64,000 bases of DNA. Origin: JBGOTP01 sp963717075 (GTDB lineage Bacteria; Acidobacteriota; Vicinamibacteria; Vicinamibacterales; CAVVIG01). Within the stretch, counting starts at the first letter, position 1. Each line of letters begins with the position of its first letter. The translations under genes and the position numbers were made by a program. Of the stretch, positions 8,552 through 17,103 are shown one piece after another. Where the stretch lies: contig CAVQVI010000025.1 in assembly GCA_963717075.1 (NCBI GenBank), positions 62,001 to 126,000 of the forward strand. Direction: 5' to 3'. Under the pieces are notes generated by a model. The model saw nothing but the letters and a program-made list of their open reading frames with translations, made no database searches and was not told the origin of the DNA.

Positions 8552-9331
8552 TTACTTGGACCGCTTGTGGCCAGTATTGTGACGCCGTGCGAGGCGCGAC
8601 GACGGTGAACCCCGCGAACCTTGCGGCCCCTGGGAAGGGCGACCGCCTGTCTGGCGGCCCGACGCGCCACCCATGGACCCGGGCGGCCGATTACCTTGGA
8701 ACATCGGGCCCCCGCGCTGGTTGCGGGCCCGGAAACGATTGTGACGCCCCCCTGGCTGGCGAATCGTAAAGTCGGGAGCAGGTCTGGCTGGCGGTGCCTG
8801 CCCCTCCTGCCGCGGTAACGTCGCGCGAATCAGAGGCCGATGAACCGGCCCCTCTTCGGCTTCGTTTCTGTCGCCCCCGTCGAGGACAATCGCATCGGGA
8901 CCGGCCACCGACGCTGGCGCTTCGGCGGACGCCGCGGCGATTTCGCCGCCGCTCGCCGCCGCTTGTCCCGGCACGTCACGTGGCGGCACGGCACGTGGCG
9001 CCACGTCCCCAGGCGCCGGCGCCACGGCTTCGTGGGTGACCCGCTTTGGACCGGCAGCCAGGACCTGCGAATAGAGCGCGGCTGACTCCTCCCCCTTCTT
9101 GCGCTGCCTGGGCACTTTCGCGTGCTTGTATTCGTGCTCGGCCTCACAGGTCGTGCAGCGGGTCTGCTTGACCTCGACGCCGATCATCGCCACCACGGCG
9201 TGGTTGGTCAGCCGCCGCTCGCGCGGACAGTAGTCATCCAGGATGTCACCAAGCCGAAGCTGGCGCTGCTGCATCAAGAACTCCCGAAGAGCCTCGTTGG
9301 AAGGGAGGAGGATAACGAAAGGCGGCGTCAT
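8552..9331 (-). CDS. Hypothetical protein with N-terminal CxxC domain and RG-rich disordered tail
   Basis: Unassigned, 259 aa. Residues 20-80 look folded: RLGDILDDYCPRERRLTNHAVVAMIG then RCTTCEAEHEYKHAKVP, where a Cys near 36 and a CxxC pair could bind zinc. Residues 90-170 are Ala/Pro-rich. The last ~80 residues are rich in Arg, Gly, Pro and Gln with repeated RGG-like units and a basic end (RRHNTGHKRSK), as in RNA-binding low-complexity tails. I infer nucleic-acid binding but no family is recognised. The start could be Met20. Upstream of and close to fabI. Confidence 0.7.
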   Translation of the reverse strand: MTPPFVILLPSNEALREFLMQQRQLRLGDILDDYCPRERRLTNHAVVAMIGVEVKQTRCTTCEAEHEYKHAKVPRQRKKGEESAALYSQVLAAGPKRVTHEAVAPAPGDVAPRAVPPRDVPGQAAASGGEIAAASAEAPASVAGPDAIVLDGGDRNEAEEGPVHRPLIRATLPRQEGQAPPARPAPDFTIRQPGGRHNRFRARNQRGGPMFQGNRPPGSMGGASGRQTGGRPSQGPQGSRGSPSSRLARRHNTGHKRSK

Positions 9332-9372
9332 CTTAGCAGAGCGGCTTTTGAGGTGGCAAGATCAACCGGGAA

Positions 9373-10755
9373 CTAGCGTCCGGCGCCGGCCAACCACTCC
9401 TCGACCTCCGCCAGCGCAGCCTGCACGGCCCAAGGAGCCGTTGATTGCGGTGTGCGCTTCGCCGCCACGGACGCGCTGGCCGTGACGCGGTCCACGATGT
9501 CCGCGTCGAATAGCTCGCTGGCGGCTCGCCATTCGGCCGGTTCGAGCGACGTGAGCTCCCGGCCTTCGGCCACGAGCCTCCGCACGAGAGCGCCAACGAT
9601 TTCGTGGGCGCGCCGGAAGGGCAACCCGCGCCCCACGAGGTAATCCGCCGCGTCGGTCGCCAACAAGAAGCCGGACGAGGCCGCGTTCATGCGTACATGG
9701 TTCGGCGTGAGCCCGTCGGCAACCGACCTCACGACGGCGAGACAGCCCGCGACCGTGTCTTCGGCATCGAACACCGCCTGCTTGTCCTCCTGCAGATCCT
9801 TGTTGTACCCGCTGGGCAACCCCTTCATCGTCGTCAAGAGCGCCATGAGATGGCCGATTGCGCGCCCCGTCTTGCCCCGGACGAGCTCCAAGGGATCGGG
9901 ATTCTTCTTCTGCGGCATCATGCTGCTGCCGGTACTGAGCGCGTCGGATAGCTCAAAGAAACGGAACTCATCGCCACAGAGAATGACGAGATCCTCCGCC
10001 AGACGGCTCAAATGCACCATCGTCAGGGCGCAGGCATACAGGAAGCTCGCGGCAAAGTCGCGGTCCGACGCGGCGTCGATGCTGTTTGCGACGATCCCGC
10101 CGAAGCCAAGATCCTGCGCGAGCGCGTCGACGTCAATCGCGTAGCTCGTGCCCGCGATCGCGCCCGAACCAAGGGTCAGCGCGTCGGCTTCGGCGCGGGC
10201 GGCGTCGAGGCGCGCGTGATCGCGCCGCAGCGCCGCAACGTGCGCAAGAAAGTAGTGCGCGACGAGGACCGGCTGCGCCGGCCGGAAGTGCGTGAACGCG
10301 GGCATCAGGGCATCGCGCGCCGCCAAGGCCTGGCGCGCGAACGCGGCAATCACCCCGTGCAGGCCGCGTTGCAAACCGGGGATGCGGCGCCGGAGGTACA
10401 GCCGGAGGTCAAGGGACACCTGCTCGTTCCGGGAGCGGCCGGTGTGCAGACGCCGGCCGGCGTCCCCCAGCTTCTCGACCAGTAACCGCTCGACGAAGCT
10501 ATGGACGTCTTCGTCCGGACCATTCACGAAGGCCGGATCAGCGAGGCCGCGACGAAGAATGTCCCCGAGCGCCTCATCAATCTGACGTGCGTCTCCCTCG
10601 CGCAGCACACCCGCCCGAGCGAGCGCCCGCGCCCACGCGCGACTGCCGGTCACATCGTCTTCGAACAGGCGCCGGTCGAAGCTGAAGGAGGAACCCCACT
10701 CGAAGGCATGCGCGTCGGGCGTCTGTTCGAATCGGCCTGACCAGAGCGTCGTCAT
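9373..10755 (-). CDS. argH: Argininosuccinate lyase
   Basis: 460 aa, the normal length. It cleaves argininosuccinate to arginine and fumarate. The N terminus TTLWSGRFEQTPD and the fumarase/aspartase superfamily signature GSSMMPQKKNPDPLE, which holds the catalytic Ser loop, are present. It is transcribed away from argC with argR between. No argG is in the window. Confidence 0.97.
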   Translation of the reverse strand: MTTLWSGRFEQTPDAHAFEWGSSFSFDRRLFEDDVTGSRAWARALARAGVLREGDARQIDEALGDILRRGLADPAFVNGPDEDVHSFVERLLVEKLGDAGRRLHTGRSRNEQVSLDLRLYLRRRIPGLQRGLHGVIAAFARQALAARDALMPAFTHFRPAQPVLVAHYFLAHVAALRRDHARLDAARAEADALTLGSGAIAGTSYAIDVDALAQDLGFGGIVANSIDAASDRDFAASFLYACALTMVHLSRLAEDLVILCGDEFRFFELSDALSTGSSMMPQKKNPDPLELVRGKTGRAIGHLMALLTTMKGLPSGYNKDLQEDKQAVFDAEDTVAGCLAVVRSVADGLTPNHVRMNAASSGFLLATDAADYLVGRGLPFRRAHEIVGALVRRLVAEGRELTSLEPAEWRAASELFDADIVDRVTASASVAAKRTPQSTAPWAVQAALAEVEEWLAGAGR

Positions 10756-10939
10756 TTCGTCACGAGCCGCTTCTTCCTGCCGATATCGGACGTCTTCCGC
10801 GCCGCGAGGGCCGCGGGTACGCCGGCATTTCTGACAGGACCGATGCCGGCCGCGTGGTCGTACGTGTCGCCGGCACGATATGCGGCCGGCGCGTGAGCGT
10901 CAAGGGCAAGCGGCTTGCGAGAACGATGCGTTGCATGCG

Positions 10940-11392
10940 CTACAGCCCTGCGTACCCTTCCAGCCGCCTGACCAGCGCGGCCGCGCGCCGCTCGTCGCGC
11001 GCGACCAGGAGAATCGTATCATCGCCGGCGATCGTGCCGACCGCCTCGGGTAACTGGGCGCGATCGATGGCGAGGGCCAGCGGTTGCGCCTGTCCGGCGC
11101 CCGTACGGAGGACAACGAGCTGCTGCACGCGATCGACACGGCGGAGAAACTCGACCGCCAGCCGTTCGAGCGCGCTCATCACCACTGGCGGACTGGCCAC
11201 CTCTGCGCCCGGCCGCTGATAGGCTCCGTCAGCAGCGCGTTTCACCAGGCCGAGGTCCTTGATGTCGCGCGAAATCGTGGCCTGCGTGGCCTCAAATCCG
11301 CGCTGATGCAGACGCCGGCGCAGCGCTTCCTGGCTCTGCAGCGGTTCGCGATCCACGAGCTCCAAAATCAGACCTTGACGCCGCGCCTTCAT
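10940..11392 (-). CDS. argR: Arginine repressor ArgR
   Basis: ArgR family, 150 aa from ATG 11392 (a GTG at 11419 would add nine residues). The N-terminal winged helix contains QATISRDIKDLGLVK. The C-terminal half (about residues 75-150) is the arginine-binding hexamerisation domain with GTIAGDDTILLVARD. The family represses biosynthetic arg genes when arginine is abundant. It is divergent from argC, and two ARG-box-like sequences lie in the gap between them, so it probably controls both directions. Confidence 0.93.
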   Translation of the reverse strand: MKARRQGLILELVDREPLQSQEALRRRLHQRGFEATQATISRDIKDLGLVKRAADGAYQRPGAEVASPPVVMSALERLAVEFLRRVDRVQQLVVLRTGAGQAQPLALAIDRAQLPEAVGTIAGDDTILLVARDERRAAALVRRLEGYAGL

Positions 11393-11436
11393 CGGAATCT
11401 GCTGGTTCTCAGAATACACGATTTTGCGACCGTTGC

Positions 11437-11494
11437 GAGTTTTTATTCATCGATTTTAATTGATCGAAACGAGGTTTTCATGTATAAATATTCG
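11437..11494. promoter_or_regulatory. arg promoter with two ARG boxes
   Basis: The AT-rich argR-argC gap contains two ArgR-operator-like sites. GAGTTTTTATTCATCG at 11437-11452 reads on the minus strand as CGATGAATAAAAACTC, and CATGTATAAATATTCG lies at 11479-11494. Both resemble CATGAATAAAAATTCA. A promoter for argC fits between them: TTGATC at 11460-11465, 17 bases, TATAAA at 11483-11488. The -10 box lies inside the second operator, which fits repression by ArgR. Confidence 0.75.
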
Positions 11495-11553
11495 TTCTAA
11501 TGTATACAATGGCCACGCCTGCCGCAGCCAGTAAGGGTTCCGACGGAGCCGCG

Positions 11554-12537
11554 ATGCCCCGCATTGCCATCGCCGGCGCCACCGGGTACACAGGCCAGGA
11601 ACTGCTACGGCTCCTGTCGCGGCATCCGTCGGTCAGAGTGACGGTCGCGACTTCTTCCGGCGTGACATCTGCGCGGAAGCTGCCGGCGCTTGCGCACCTC
11701 TGGGAAGGCTCCATCACGCCGCTCGACGCCGATGCGCTCGTGCGCGAGGCCGACGTCGTGTTCATGGCACTCCCGGATTCGAGCGCGGCGGAACTGGGGC
11801 CGCGGCTCATCGACGCTGGCGTACGCGTCATCGACCTGTCGGGCGCGTTCCGGCTCCGTGACAACGTCGCGCGAGCGCGCTGGTATCCGGAAACGACGAA
11901 GGTGCCGGACGGCGTGGCGTATGGGCTGACCGAGATCACTCGGGCGGCGGTGAAATCAGCCCGTCTCGTGGCCAACCCGGGCTGCTATCCCACCGCGGCG
12001 CTGCTGGCGCTCCTGCCGCTCACGCACGCGGGCATGCTTGTGCCTGGCGTAGACGTCATCGTGGATGCCAAGTCGGGCGTTTCGGGCGCGGGCAAGACGC
12101 CGTCCGAACGCACGCATTTTTCAGAGGTTCACGGAAGCCTGTCGGCCTACGGTGTGTTCGGTCACCGCCACGGCGCCGAGATCGAGGAGGAATTCGGCGG
12201 GCCGGTCACCTTCACCCCTCATCTTCTGCCGATCCACCGAGGGATTCTGGAAACCATCTATGTGCGCGTGCCGCCTGGCACCACCGAAGAAGCGATCGGC
12301 GATCTGTATCAACAGGCGTACGGAGACGAGGTGTTTGTGCGGCTGGTGGGGACCTCGCTGCCGGAAATCAAGCATGTGGCGCACACGAACTTCTGCGACA
12401 TCGGCTGGCGCGTGGATCCTGGGGGGCGCGTCATCCTCGTGTCAGTCATCGACAACCTGCTCAAGGGCGCCTCGGGTCAGGCGGTACAGAACCTGAACGT
12501 CATGCTCGGGGTCGACGAACGCCTGGGGTTGCTGTGA
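11554..12537 (+). CDS. argC: N-acetyl-gamma-glutamyl-phosphate reductase
   Basis: NADPH-dependent third step of ornithine synthesis. From ATG 11554 the protein is 327 aa and begins MPRIAIAGATGYTGQE, the usual start. The catalytic cysteine is Cys144 in ANPGCYPTAAL, and the HRHGAEIEEE and HLLPIHRGI segments are present. An in-frame ATG at 11500 would add 18 residues but sits only ~12 bases after the predicted -10 box, so 11554, with GGAG just upstream, is preferred. The stop overlaps the argB GTG by 4 nt. Confidence 0.95.
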   Translation: MPRIAIAGATGYTGQELLRLLSRHPSVRVTVATSSGVTSARKLPALAHLWEGSITPLDADALVREADVVFMALPDSSAAELGPRLIDAGVRVIDLSGAFRLRDNVARARWYPETTKVPDGVAYGLTEITRAAVKSARLVANPGCYPTAALLALLPLTHAGMLVPGVDVIVDAKSGVSGAGKTPSERTHFSEVHGSLSAYGVFGHRHGAEIEEEFGGPVTFTPHLLPIHRGILETIYVRVPPGTTEEAIGDLYQQAYGDEVFVRLVGTSLPEIKHVAHTNFCDIGWRVDPGGRVILVSVIDNLLKGASGQAVQNLNVMLGVDERLGLL

Positions 12538-13361
12538 TCGCTGTGATCGTTGTCAAGTTCGGCGGCGAACTCCTCGAGGATCCATCGTGCCTTCAGACTG
12601 TCGTTGCGGCAATGACGCGGGTGGCTGCGAGCACGCCGCTCGTGATCGTCCACGGAGGGGGGAAGGAGATCGATGCGGCGCTTACGCGCGCCGGCATCGA
12701 GAAGCGTCAGGTGGATGGTCTGCGCGTCACCGACGAGGCGACGCTCGATGCGGTTGTGGCCGTGCTGGCGGGGACGGTGAACACGCGGTTCGTGGCCGCG
12801 CTGGCGCATGCGGGAGTCCCAGCCGTCGGCCTCACAGGTGCGGACGGGCAATGCGGGCTTGCGGATGCCGCGCCACCGCATCGCGCGGTCGACGGGCGGG
12901 TGGTCGATCTCGGGCGCGTCGGGATTCCGAACATCCACGCCGACGTGCGGTTGCTGAGCACGCTGACCGCCCATCGCTTCGTGCCAGTCCTGGCCTGCAT
13001 CGGGATCGGCTCGGATGGCCGCCTGCTCAACGTGAACGCGGATACGTTCGCAGGTCATGTGGCGGGTCGTCTCGGCGCAGCCCGCCTCGTCATTGCAGGC
13101 ACGACGCCAGGCGTGTTGAACGAACGTGGAGAAACAGTGCCGCTCGCCGGTTCGGAAGCGGTCGACGCGCTCATCAGGGGAGGGACGGCCACGGCCGGCA
13201 TGATCGCGAAGCTGAACGCCTGCGCGGATGCGCTCTCGCAGGGGGTCGGAGACGTGGTCATCGTTGACGGCCGTGACGGCATCGCCCTTGAAGCCGCGGC
13301 GCTCGGTTCGATGCCGCCAGGGGCCACGCGCCTCGTGGCATCGGTCGGACGAACTCCGTAG
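12534..13361 (+). CDS. argB: Acetylglutamate kinase
   Basis: Amino-acid kinase fold, 275 aa, phosphorylating N-acetylglutamate. Glycine-rich phosphate-binding motifs KFGGELLED and VHGGGKEID are at the N terminus; the substrate-binding region NVNADTFAGHVA and the ATP-binding C-terminal lobe with GGTATAGMIAKL follow. The GTG start overlaps the argC stop (GTGA). About 80 bp separate it from argD. Confidence 0.95.
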   Translation: MIAVIVVKFGGELLEDPSCLQTVVAAMTRVAASTPLVIVHGGGKEIDAALTRAGIEKRQVDGLRVTDEATLDAVVAVLAGTVNTRFVAALAHAGVPAVGLTGADGQCGLADAAPPHRAVDGRVVDLGRVGIPNIHADVRLLSTLTAHRFVPVLACIGIGSDGRLLNVNADTFAGHVAGRLGAARLVIAGTTPGVLNERGETVPLAGSEAVDALIRGGTATAGMIAKLNACADALSQGVGDVVIVDGRDGIALEAAALGSMPPGATRLVASVGRTP

Positions 13362-13440
13362 GGCAGGACGTGCGTCTCGCCCGTGATGGTCGGACCGTCC
13401 GACCGTCAGGCCAGGCGCGTCGGCGATCGAGGACTGAGAT

Positions 13441-14664
13441 ATGACGACGACAACGACAGACAACATTCAGGCATTGGAATCGCGGTACGTGCTGCAGACG
13501 TACCGGCGTCAGCCGGTCACGTTCGTGCGTGGAGAAGGCGTTCGGCTGTTCGATGCAGACGGACGTGAGTATCTCGACCTGCTCTCCGGCATTGGCGTCG
13601 CCGCCCTTGGACACGCGCATCCTGGATTGACGCGTGCGATTGCCGATCAGGCGAAGACGCTGCTGCACACATCCAACCTGTTCTTCCACCCGCTTCAGGG
13701 CCAACTGGCCGAGCGCCTGGCGAACCTGTCGGGATTGCCGCGCGCATTCTTCTGCAACAGCGGCACGGAAGCAGTCGAGGCGTGCCTCAAGTTCGCGCGC
13801 CGGTACTGGTACACTCGCCGCGAACCACGGGCGGAGATCATCGCACTCGAGGGCTCCTTCCACGGTCGAACGATGGGCGCGCTCTCGGTGACGTGGGACG
13901 CCCACTACCGGACGCCTTTCGAGCCGTTGCTGCCGGGCATCCGCTTCGTACCGGCCAACGATTCCGGGGCGCTCCTGGCGGCGGTCTCGAAAACGACCGC
14001 CGCGATCATCGCCGAACCAATACAGGGGGAAGGCGGCGTGCGCCCGCTCACGCCCGAATTCGCGACCGCCATCGGCGACGCGTGCCGGGCAAGCGGCGCC
14101 CTGCTCATTGCGGACGAAGTGCAGAGCGGACTCGGGCGCACTGGAAGTCCGTTCCACTTCGCAACTCTGGGTATGAGGCCGCACCTTGTCTCGGTTGGCA
14201 AGGCCCTGGGCGGTGGCGTGCCGATCGGCGCGGCGCTTGTGGGCGAAGACGTCGCCAGTACAATTTCGTTCGGCGATCACGGCAGCACGTACGGTGGAAA
14301 TCTTCTCGCCTGCCGCGCGGCCATCTGCGTGCTGGACGAACTGGTCGGCGGCGGACTGATGACGCGCGTCGGCCAGCTGGGACGATTCTTCGAGCAGCGG
14401 CTGCAGACCATTGCGGCGAAACGACCGATCGTGAAGGACGTGCGGGGCCGCGGACTGATCTGGGGCCTCGAGCTCACCTGCGACGCAGCACCTGTTGTGC
14501 CCGCCGCTCTCGAACAGGGGGTCATCGTCAATCGCACGGCTGAGAGGGTTGTGCGGCTGCTTCCGCCGCTTGTCATCACGGAGGAGGAAGCCACCGAAGC
14601 GTTGGACAAGCTCGACACGGCACTTGGCGTCGTGGCCGCGGCGAACGGAGGGCGCACCAATTGA
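13441..14664 (+). CDS. argD: Acetylornithine aminotransferase
   Basis: Class III PLP-dependent aminotransferase, 407 aa. CNSGTEAVEACLKFAR, the aspartate region LLIADEVQSGLGRTG, and the PLP lysine Lys254 in VSVGKALGGGVPIGA are present. It converts N-acetylglutamate semialdehyde to N-acetylornithine and could also serve lysine synthesis. Its TGA is overlapped by the TTG of the acetyltransferase remnant. Confidence 0.95.
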   Translation: MTTTTTDNIQALESRYVLQTYRRQPVTFVRGEGVRLFDADGREYLDLLSGIGVAALGHAHPGLTRAIADQAKTLLHTSNLFFHPLQGQLAERLANLSGLPRAFFCNSGTEAVEACLKFARRYWYTRREPRAEIIALEGSFHGRTMGALSVTWDAHYRTPFEPLLPGIRFVPANDSGALLAAVSKTTAAIIAEPIQGEGGVRPLTPEFATAIGDACRASGALLIADEVQSGLGRTGSPFHFATLGMRPHLVSVGKALGGGVPIGAALVGEDVASTISFGDHGSTYGGNLLACRAAICVLDELVGGGLMTRVGQLGRFFEQRLQTIAAKRPIVKDVRGRGLIWGLELTCDAAPVVPAALEQGVIVNRTAERVVRLLPPLVITEEEATEALDKLDTALGVVAAANGGRTN

Positions 14665-14891
14665 GCGCACCCGCCCGGATCCGCCTCCGCATCGCTGACG
14701 CGTCGTACGCGCCGCGGCTGCATGCTTTGGTCGCCGCAAACGGAGAGGAGCGCCGGCTCCATCCCCGGGCGCTCCGCGAGATCGCCGTGCAGGCGGAGCG
14801 CTTCATCGAGGCCCCCACGGGCCAAACGATCCTCAGGCGCTCGGAGCCCCGCATTGTGCCCGCGGATGTCGTGTCCGCTGACCAGTCATGA
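14661..14891 (+). pseudogene. Remnant of N-acetylglutamate synthase (GNAT)
   Basis: A 76-codon ORF fits exactly between argD and argJ, overlapping both by 4 nt (TTGA and ATGA). The first ~60 residues, including IRLRIADASYAPRLHALVAANG and EIAVQAERFIEA, resemble the start of short GNAT-type N-acetylglutamate synthases seen in arg operons. The rest, including the acetyl-CoA-binding loop, is missing and the tail (RRSEPRIVPADVVSADQS) has no family likeness. I read it as an internally deleted argA-like gene kept in frame as a translational bridge. Downstream ArgJ can supply N-acetylglutamate, making this enzyme dispensable. Confidence 0.65.
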
Positions 14892-16120
14892 GCGCGCCGC
14901 TCGCTACCGTGGTGAAAACGATTCAGGGCGGCGTGACGACACCGCAGGGCTTTCGGGCCGCTGGCGTGAGCGCCGGCATCAAGGCGCGGGGGTTGGATCT
15001 GGCGCTGCTCGTATCGGATCGACCCGCCGCCGCGGCCGCGGTCTTCACGACCAACCGCGCCCAGGCGGCGCCGGTGCTCGTCTCGATCGATCATCTCTCG
15101 CATTCGGGCGGTGTGGCACGCGCGATCGTCGTCAACAGCGGCTGTGCCAACGCCTGCACCGGTGACGCCGGTCTGGACGTTGCGCGCGGTATGGCGGCCG
15201 ACACCGCGCGCGGCATCGGATGCCCTGAAGAACAAGTGCTGGTGGCTTCGACGGGCGTCATTGGCGTCGGACTGAGCCTCGAAAAGATCAGACGGGCACT
15301 ACCGGTGGCGCTGAGCGCCCTCGGTGTCGACCAGGGGCCGCAGGCGGCGCGCGCCATCATGACCACCGATCCGTTTCCGAAGGAGGCGGCCGTGCGCGTC
15401 AGGCTCGAAGGCCCATCCACGGCAGGCGACGTACTGATTGGGGGCATGGCGAAGGGCTCGGGCATGATCGAGCCGAACATGGCCACCATGCTCGGGTTCA
15501 TCACGACCGACGCGGGCGTGCCGCTGCCGTTGCTGCAGCGCGCGCTGCGCGAAGCCGTCGAGGACACGTTCAACGCCATCACGGTAGACGGCGAATGTTC
15601 CACGAACGACTGCGTCATGTTGCTGGCCAACGGCGCCAGCGGCGTTGTCGTGGACGCGGCGAGCTACGATGCCTTTGCCGTCGCGCTCCGCGCGGTCTGC
15701 CGCGATCTCGCCCTCGGCATCGTGCGTGGCGGCGAGGGCGCGACCAAGCTGGTCACCATCACCGTCACAGGCGCGGCGTCCGCCGCGGAGGCACGACGAG
15801 CCGCCAAGGCCATTGCCAACTCGCTGCTCGTGAAGACGGCCATTCACGGCGGCGATCCGAATTGGGGTCGCCTGATTGCCGTCGCGGGTCGGGCGGGCGT
15901 GGCGTTCGAGTTGTCCAGAGCGGCCGTCGCCATCGGGTCCATCGTGCTGTTCGCCAATGGACAGCCGCACGAGGAGAACGCGGCAGCGGTGGCCGACTAT
16001 CTCAAGAGTACCGACATCGACGTCTCGGTCGACCTTGGCGCCGGAACCGCCACATCAACGGTGTGGACGTGCGATCTCAGCGCGGAATACGTAAGAATCA
16101 ACGCCGAGTACAGAACATGA
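14888..16120 (+). CDS. argJ: Glutamate N-acetyltransferase / amino-acid acetyltransferase ArgJ
   Basis: 410 aa. Ntn-type enzyme that moves the acetyl group from N-acetylornithine to glutamate, and in bifunctional forms also from acetyl-CoA. The self-cleavage site is in GMIEPNMATMLGFITTDA (Ala-Thr bond, Thr nucleophile). The oxyanion-hole region ASTGVIGVGL is conserved. NCVMLLANGASG-like and GGDPNWGRL segments support the call. Overlap with argF is ATGA. Confidence 0.95.
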   Translation: MSAPLATVVKTIQGGVTTPQGFRAAGVSAGIKARGLDLALLVSDRPAAAAAVFTTNRAQAAPVLVSIDHLSHSGGVARAIVVNSGCANACTGDAGLDVARGMAADTARGIGCPEEQVLVASTGVIGVGLSLEKIRRALPVALSALGVDQGPQAARAIMTTDPFPKEAAVRVRLEGPSTAGDVLIGGMAKGSGMIEPNMATMLGFITTDAGVPLPLLQRALREAVEDTFNAITVDGECSTNDCVMLLANGASGVVVDAASYDAFAVALRAVCRDLALGIVRGGEGATKLVTITVTGAASAAEARRAAKAIANSLLVKTAIHGGDPNWGRLIAVAGRAGVAFELSRAAVAIGSIVLFANGQPHEENAAAVADYLKSTDIDVSVDLGAGTATSTVWTCDLSAEYVRINAEYRT

Positions 16121-17103
16121 CACTGCTCGCGAGACGCCGAGAGTTCACGCCGCATTCCGCCTCTTCGCCGAAGGATTTTCTGTCGGTGCTCAACTTCCAG
16201 CCCGAGGATCTGGAGCGCTGTCTGGATTTGGCGGCGCACGCCAAGGCCGATCGATCTCTGCGATCCGACGCGCCAACAAGCCGGCTTCTCGCCGGGTGGC
16301 ACGTGGCAATGCTGTTCGAGAAGAAGTCGCTTCGCACGCGCTCAACGTTCGAGATTGCCGTCCGGGAGCTTGGCGGCGACGTCGTCGAGCTGAAGCCGGA
16401 AGCGGCCCTGGGAGAACGGGAACCGGTTGCGGACGTGGCCCGAAATCTGGAGCGCTGGGTGGACGCGGTGGTCATTCGCACGTTCCGACAGCAACTGCTC
16501 GAGGAGTTTGCCGCGGCCACCACACGGCTGCACATCATCAACGCCCTGACCGACGAGGAACACCCGTGCCAGGCGGTCGCCGACTGCCTGACCCTCCGCG
16601 AGCGGTGGGGATCGGTGCGGGGCCGGACGGTTGCCTACATCGGCGATGGCAACAACGTCGCGGTGTCGCTGGCCCACGCCGCCGCCATGCTCGGCATGCA
16701 CATGCACGTCGCCAGTCCGGAGGGCTATCAACTGCCCCACGCAGCCGTGCAGCAGGCCATGAGCGTGGCGCGCCATGGCGCGCGGCTTCGCCTTTTTGCC
16801 GACCCGACTGATGCTGTCGATGGCGCAGACGCCGTGTACACCGATACGTGGACATCGATGGGCCAAGAAGCGGAGACCGACCTTCGGCGACACGTATTCG
16901 CCAAGTACCAGGTGAACGAGGAACTCATGGCGCTCGCCAAACCGGACGCGCTCTTCATGCACTGCCTCCCCGCGCACCGCGGCGAGGAGGTGACGGCCGA
17001 GGTCATCGAGTCGCGAGCGTCGATCGTGTTCGATCAGGCTGAAAATCGCCTCCACTGCCAGAAGGCGCTCTTGATCGTCCTACTCTCACCCGCCGAGGTG
17101 TAA
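16117..17103 (+). CDS. argF: Ornithine carbamoyltransferase
   Basis: 328 aa. Carbamoyl-phosphate binding motif FEKKSLRTRSTFE (SxRTR), HPCQAVADCLTL (HPxQ) and the ornithine-site HCLPAHRGEEV are present. It forms citrulline. The start ATG overlaps the argJ stop; a much longer in-frame ORF upstream is antisense-type noise within argJ. The TAA stop shares one base with the ATG of the next gene. Confidence 0.95.
   Translation: MTLLARRREFTPHSASSPKDFLSVLNFQPEDLERCLDLAAHAKADRSLRSDAPTSRLLAGWHVAMLFEKKSLRTRSTFEIAVRELGGDVVELKPEAALGEREPVADVARNLERWVDAVVIRTFRQQLLEEFAAATTRLHIINALTDEEHPCQAVADCLTLRERWGSVRGRTVAYIGDGNNVAVSLAHAAAMLGMHMHVASPEGYQLPHAAVQQAMSVARHGARLRLFADPTDAVDGADAVYTDTWTSMGQEAETDLRRHVFAKYQVNEELMALAKPDALFMHCLPAHRGEEVTAEVIESRASIVFDQAENRLHCQKALLIVLLSPAEV

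Noticed and set aside
12477..13466. 329-codon minus-strand ORF over argB
   Set aside because: Shadow of argB; no domain and no ribosome site.
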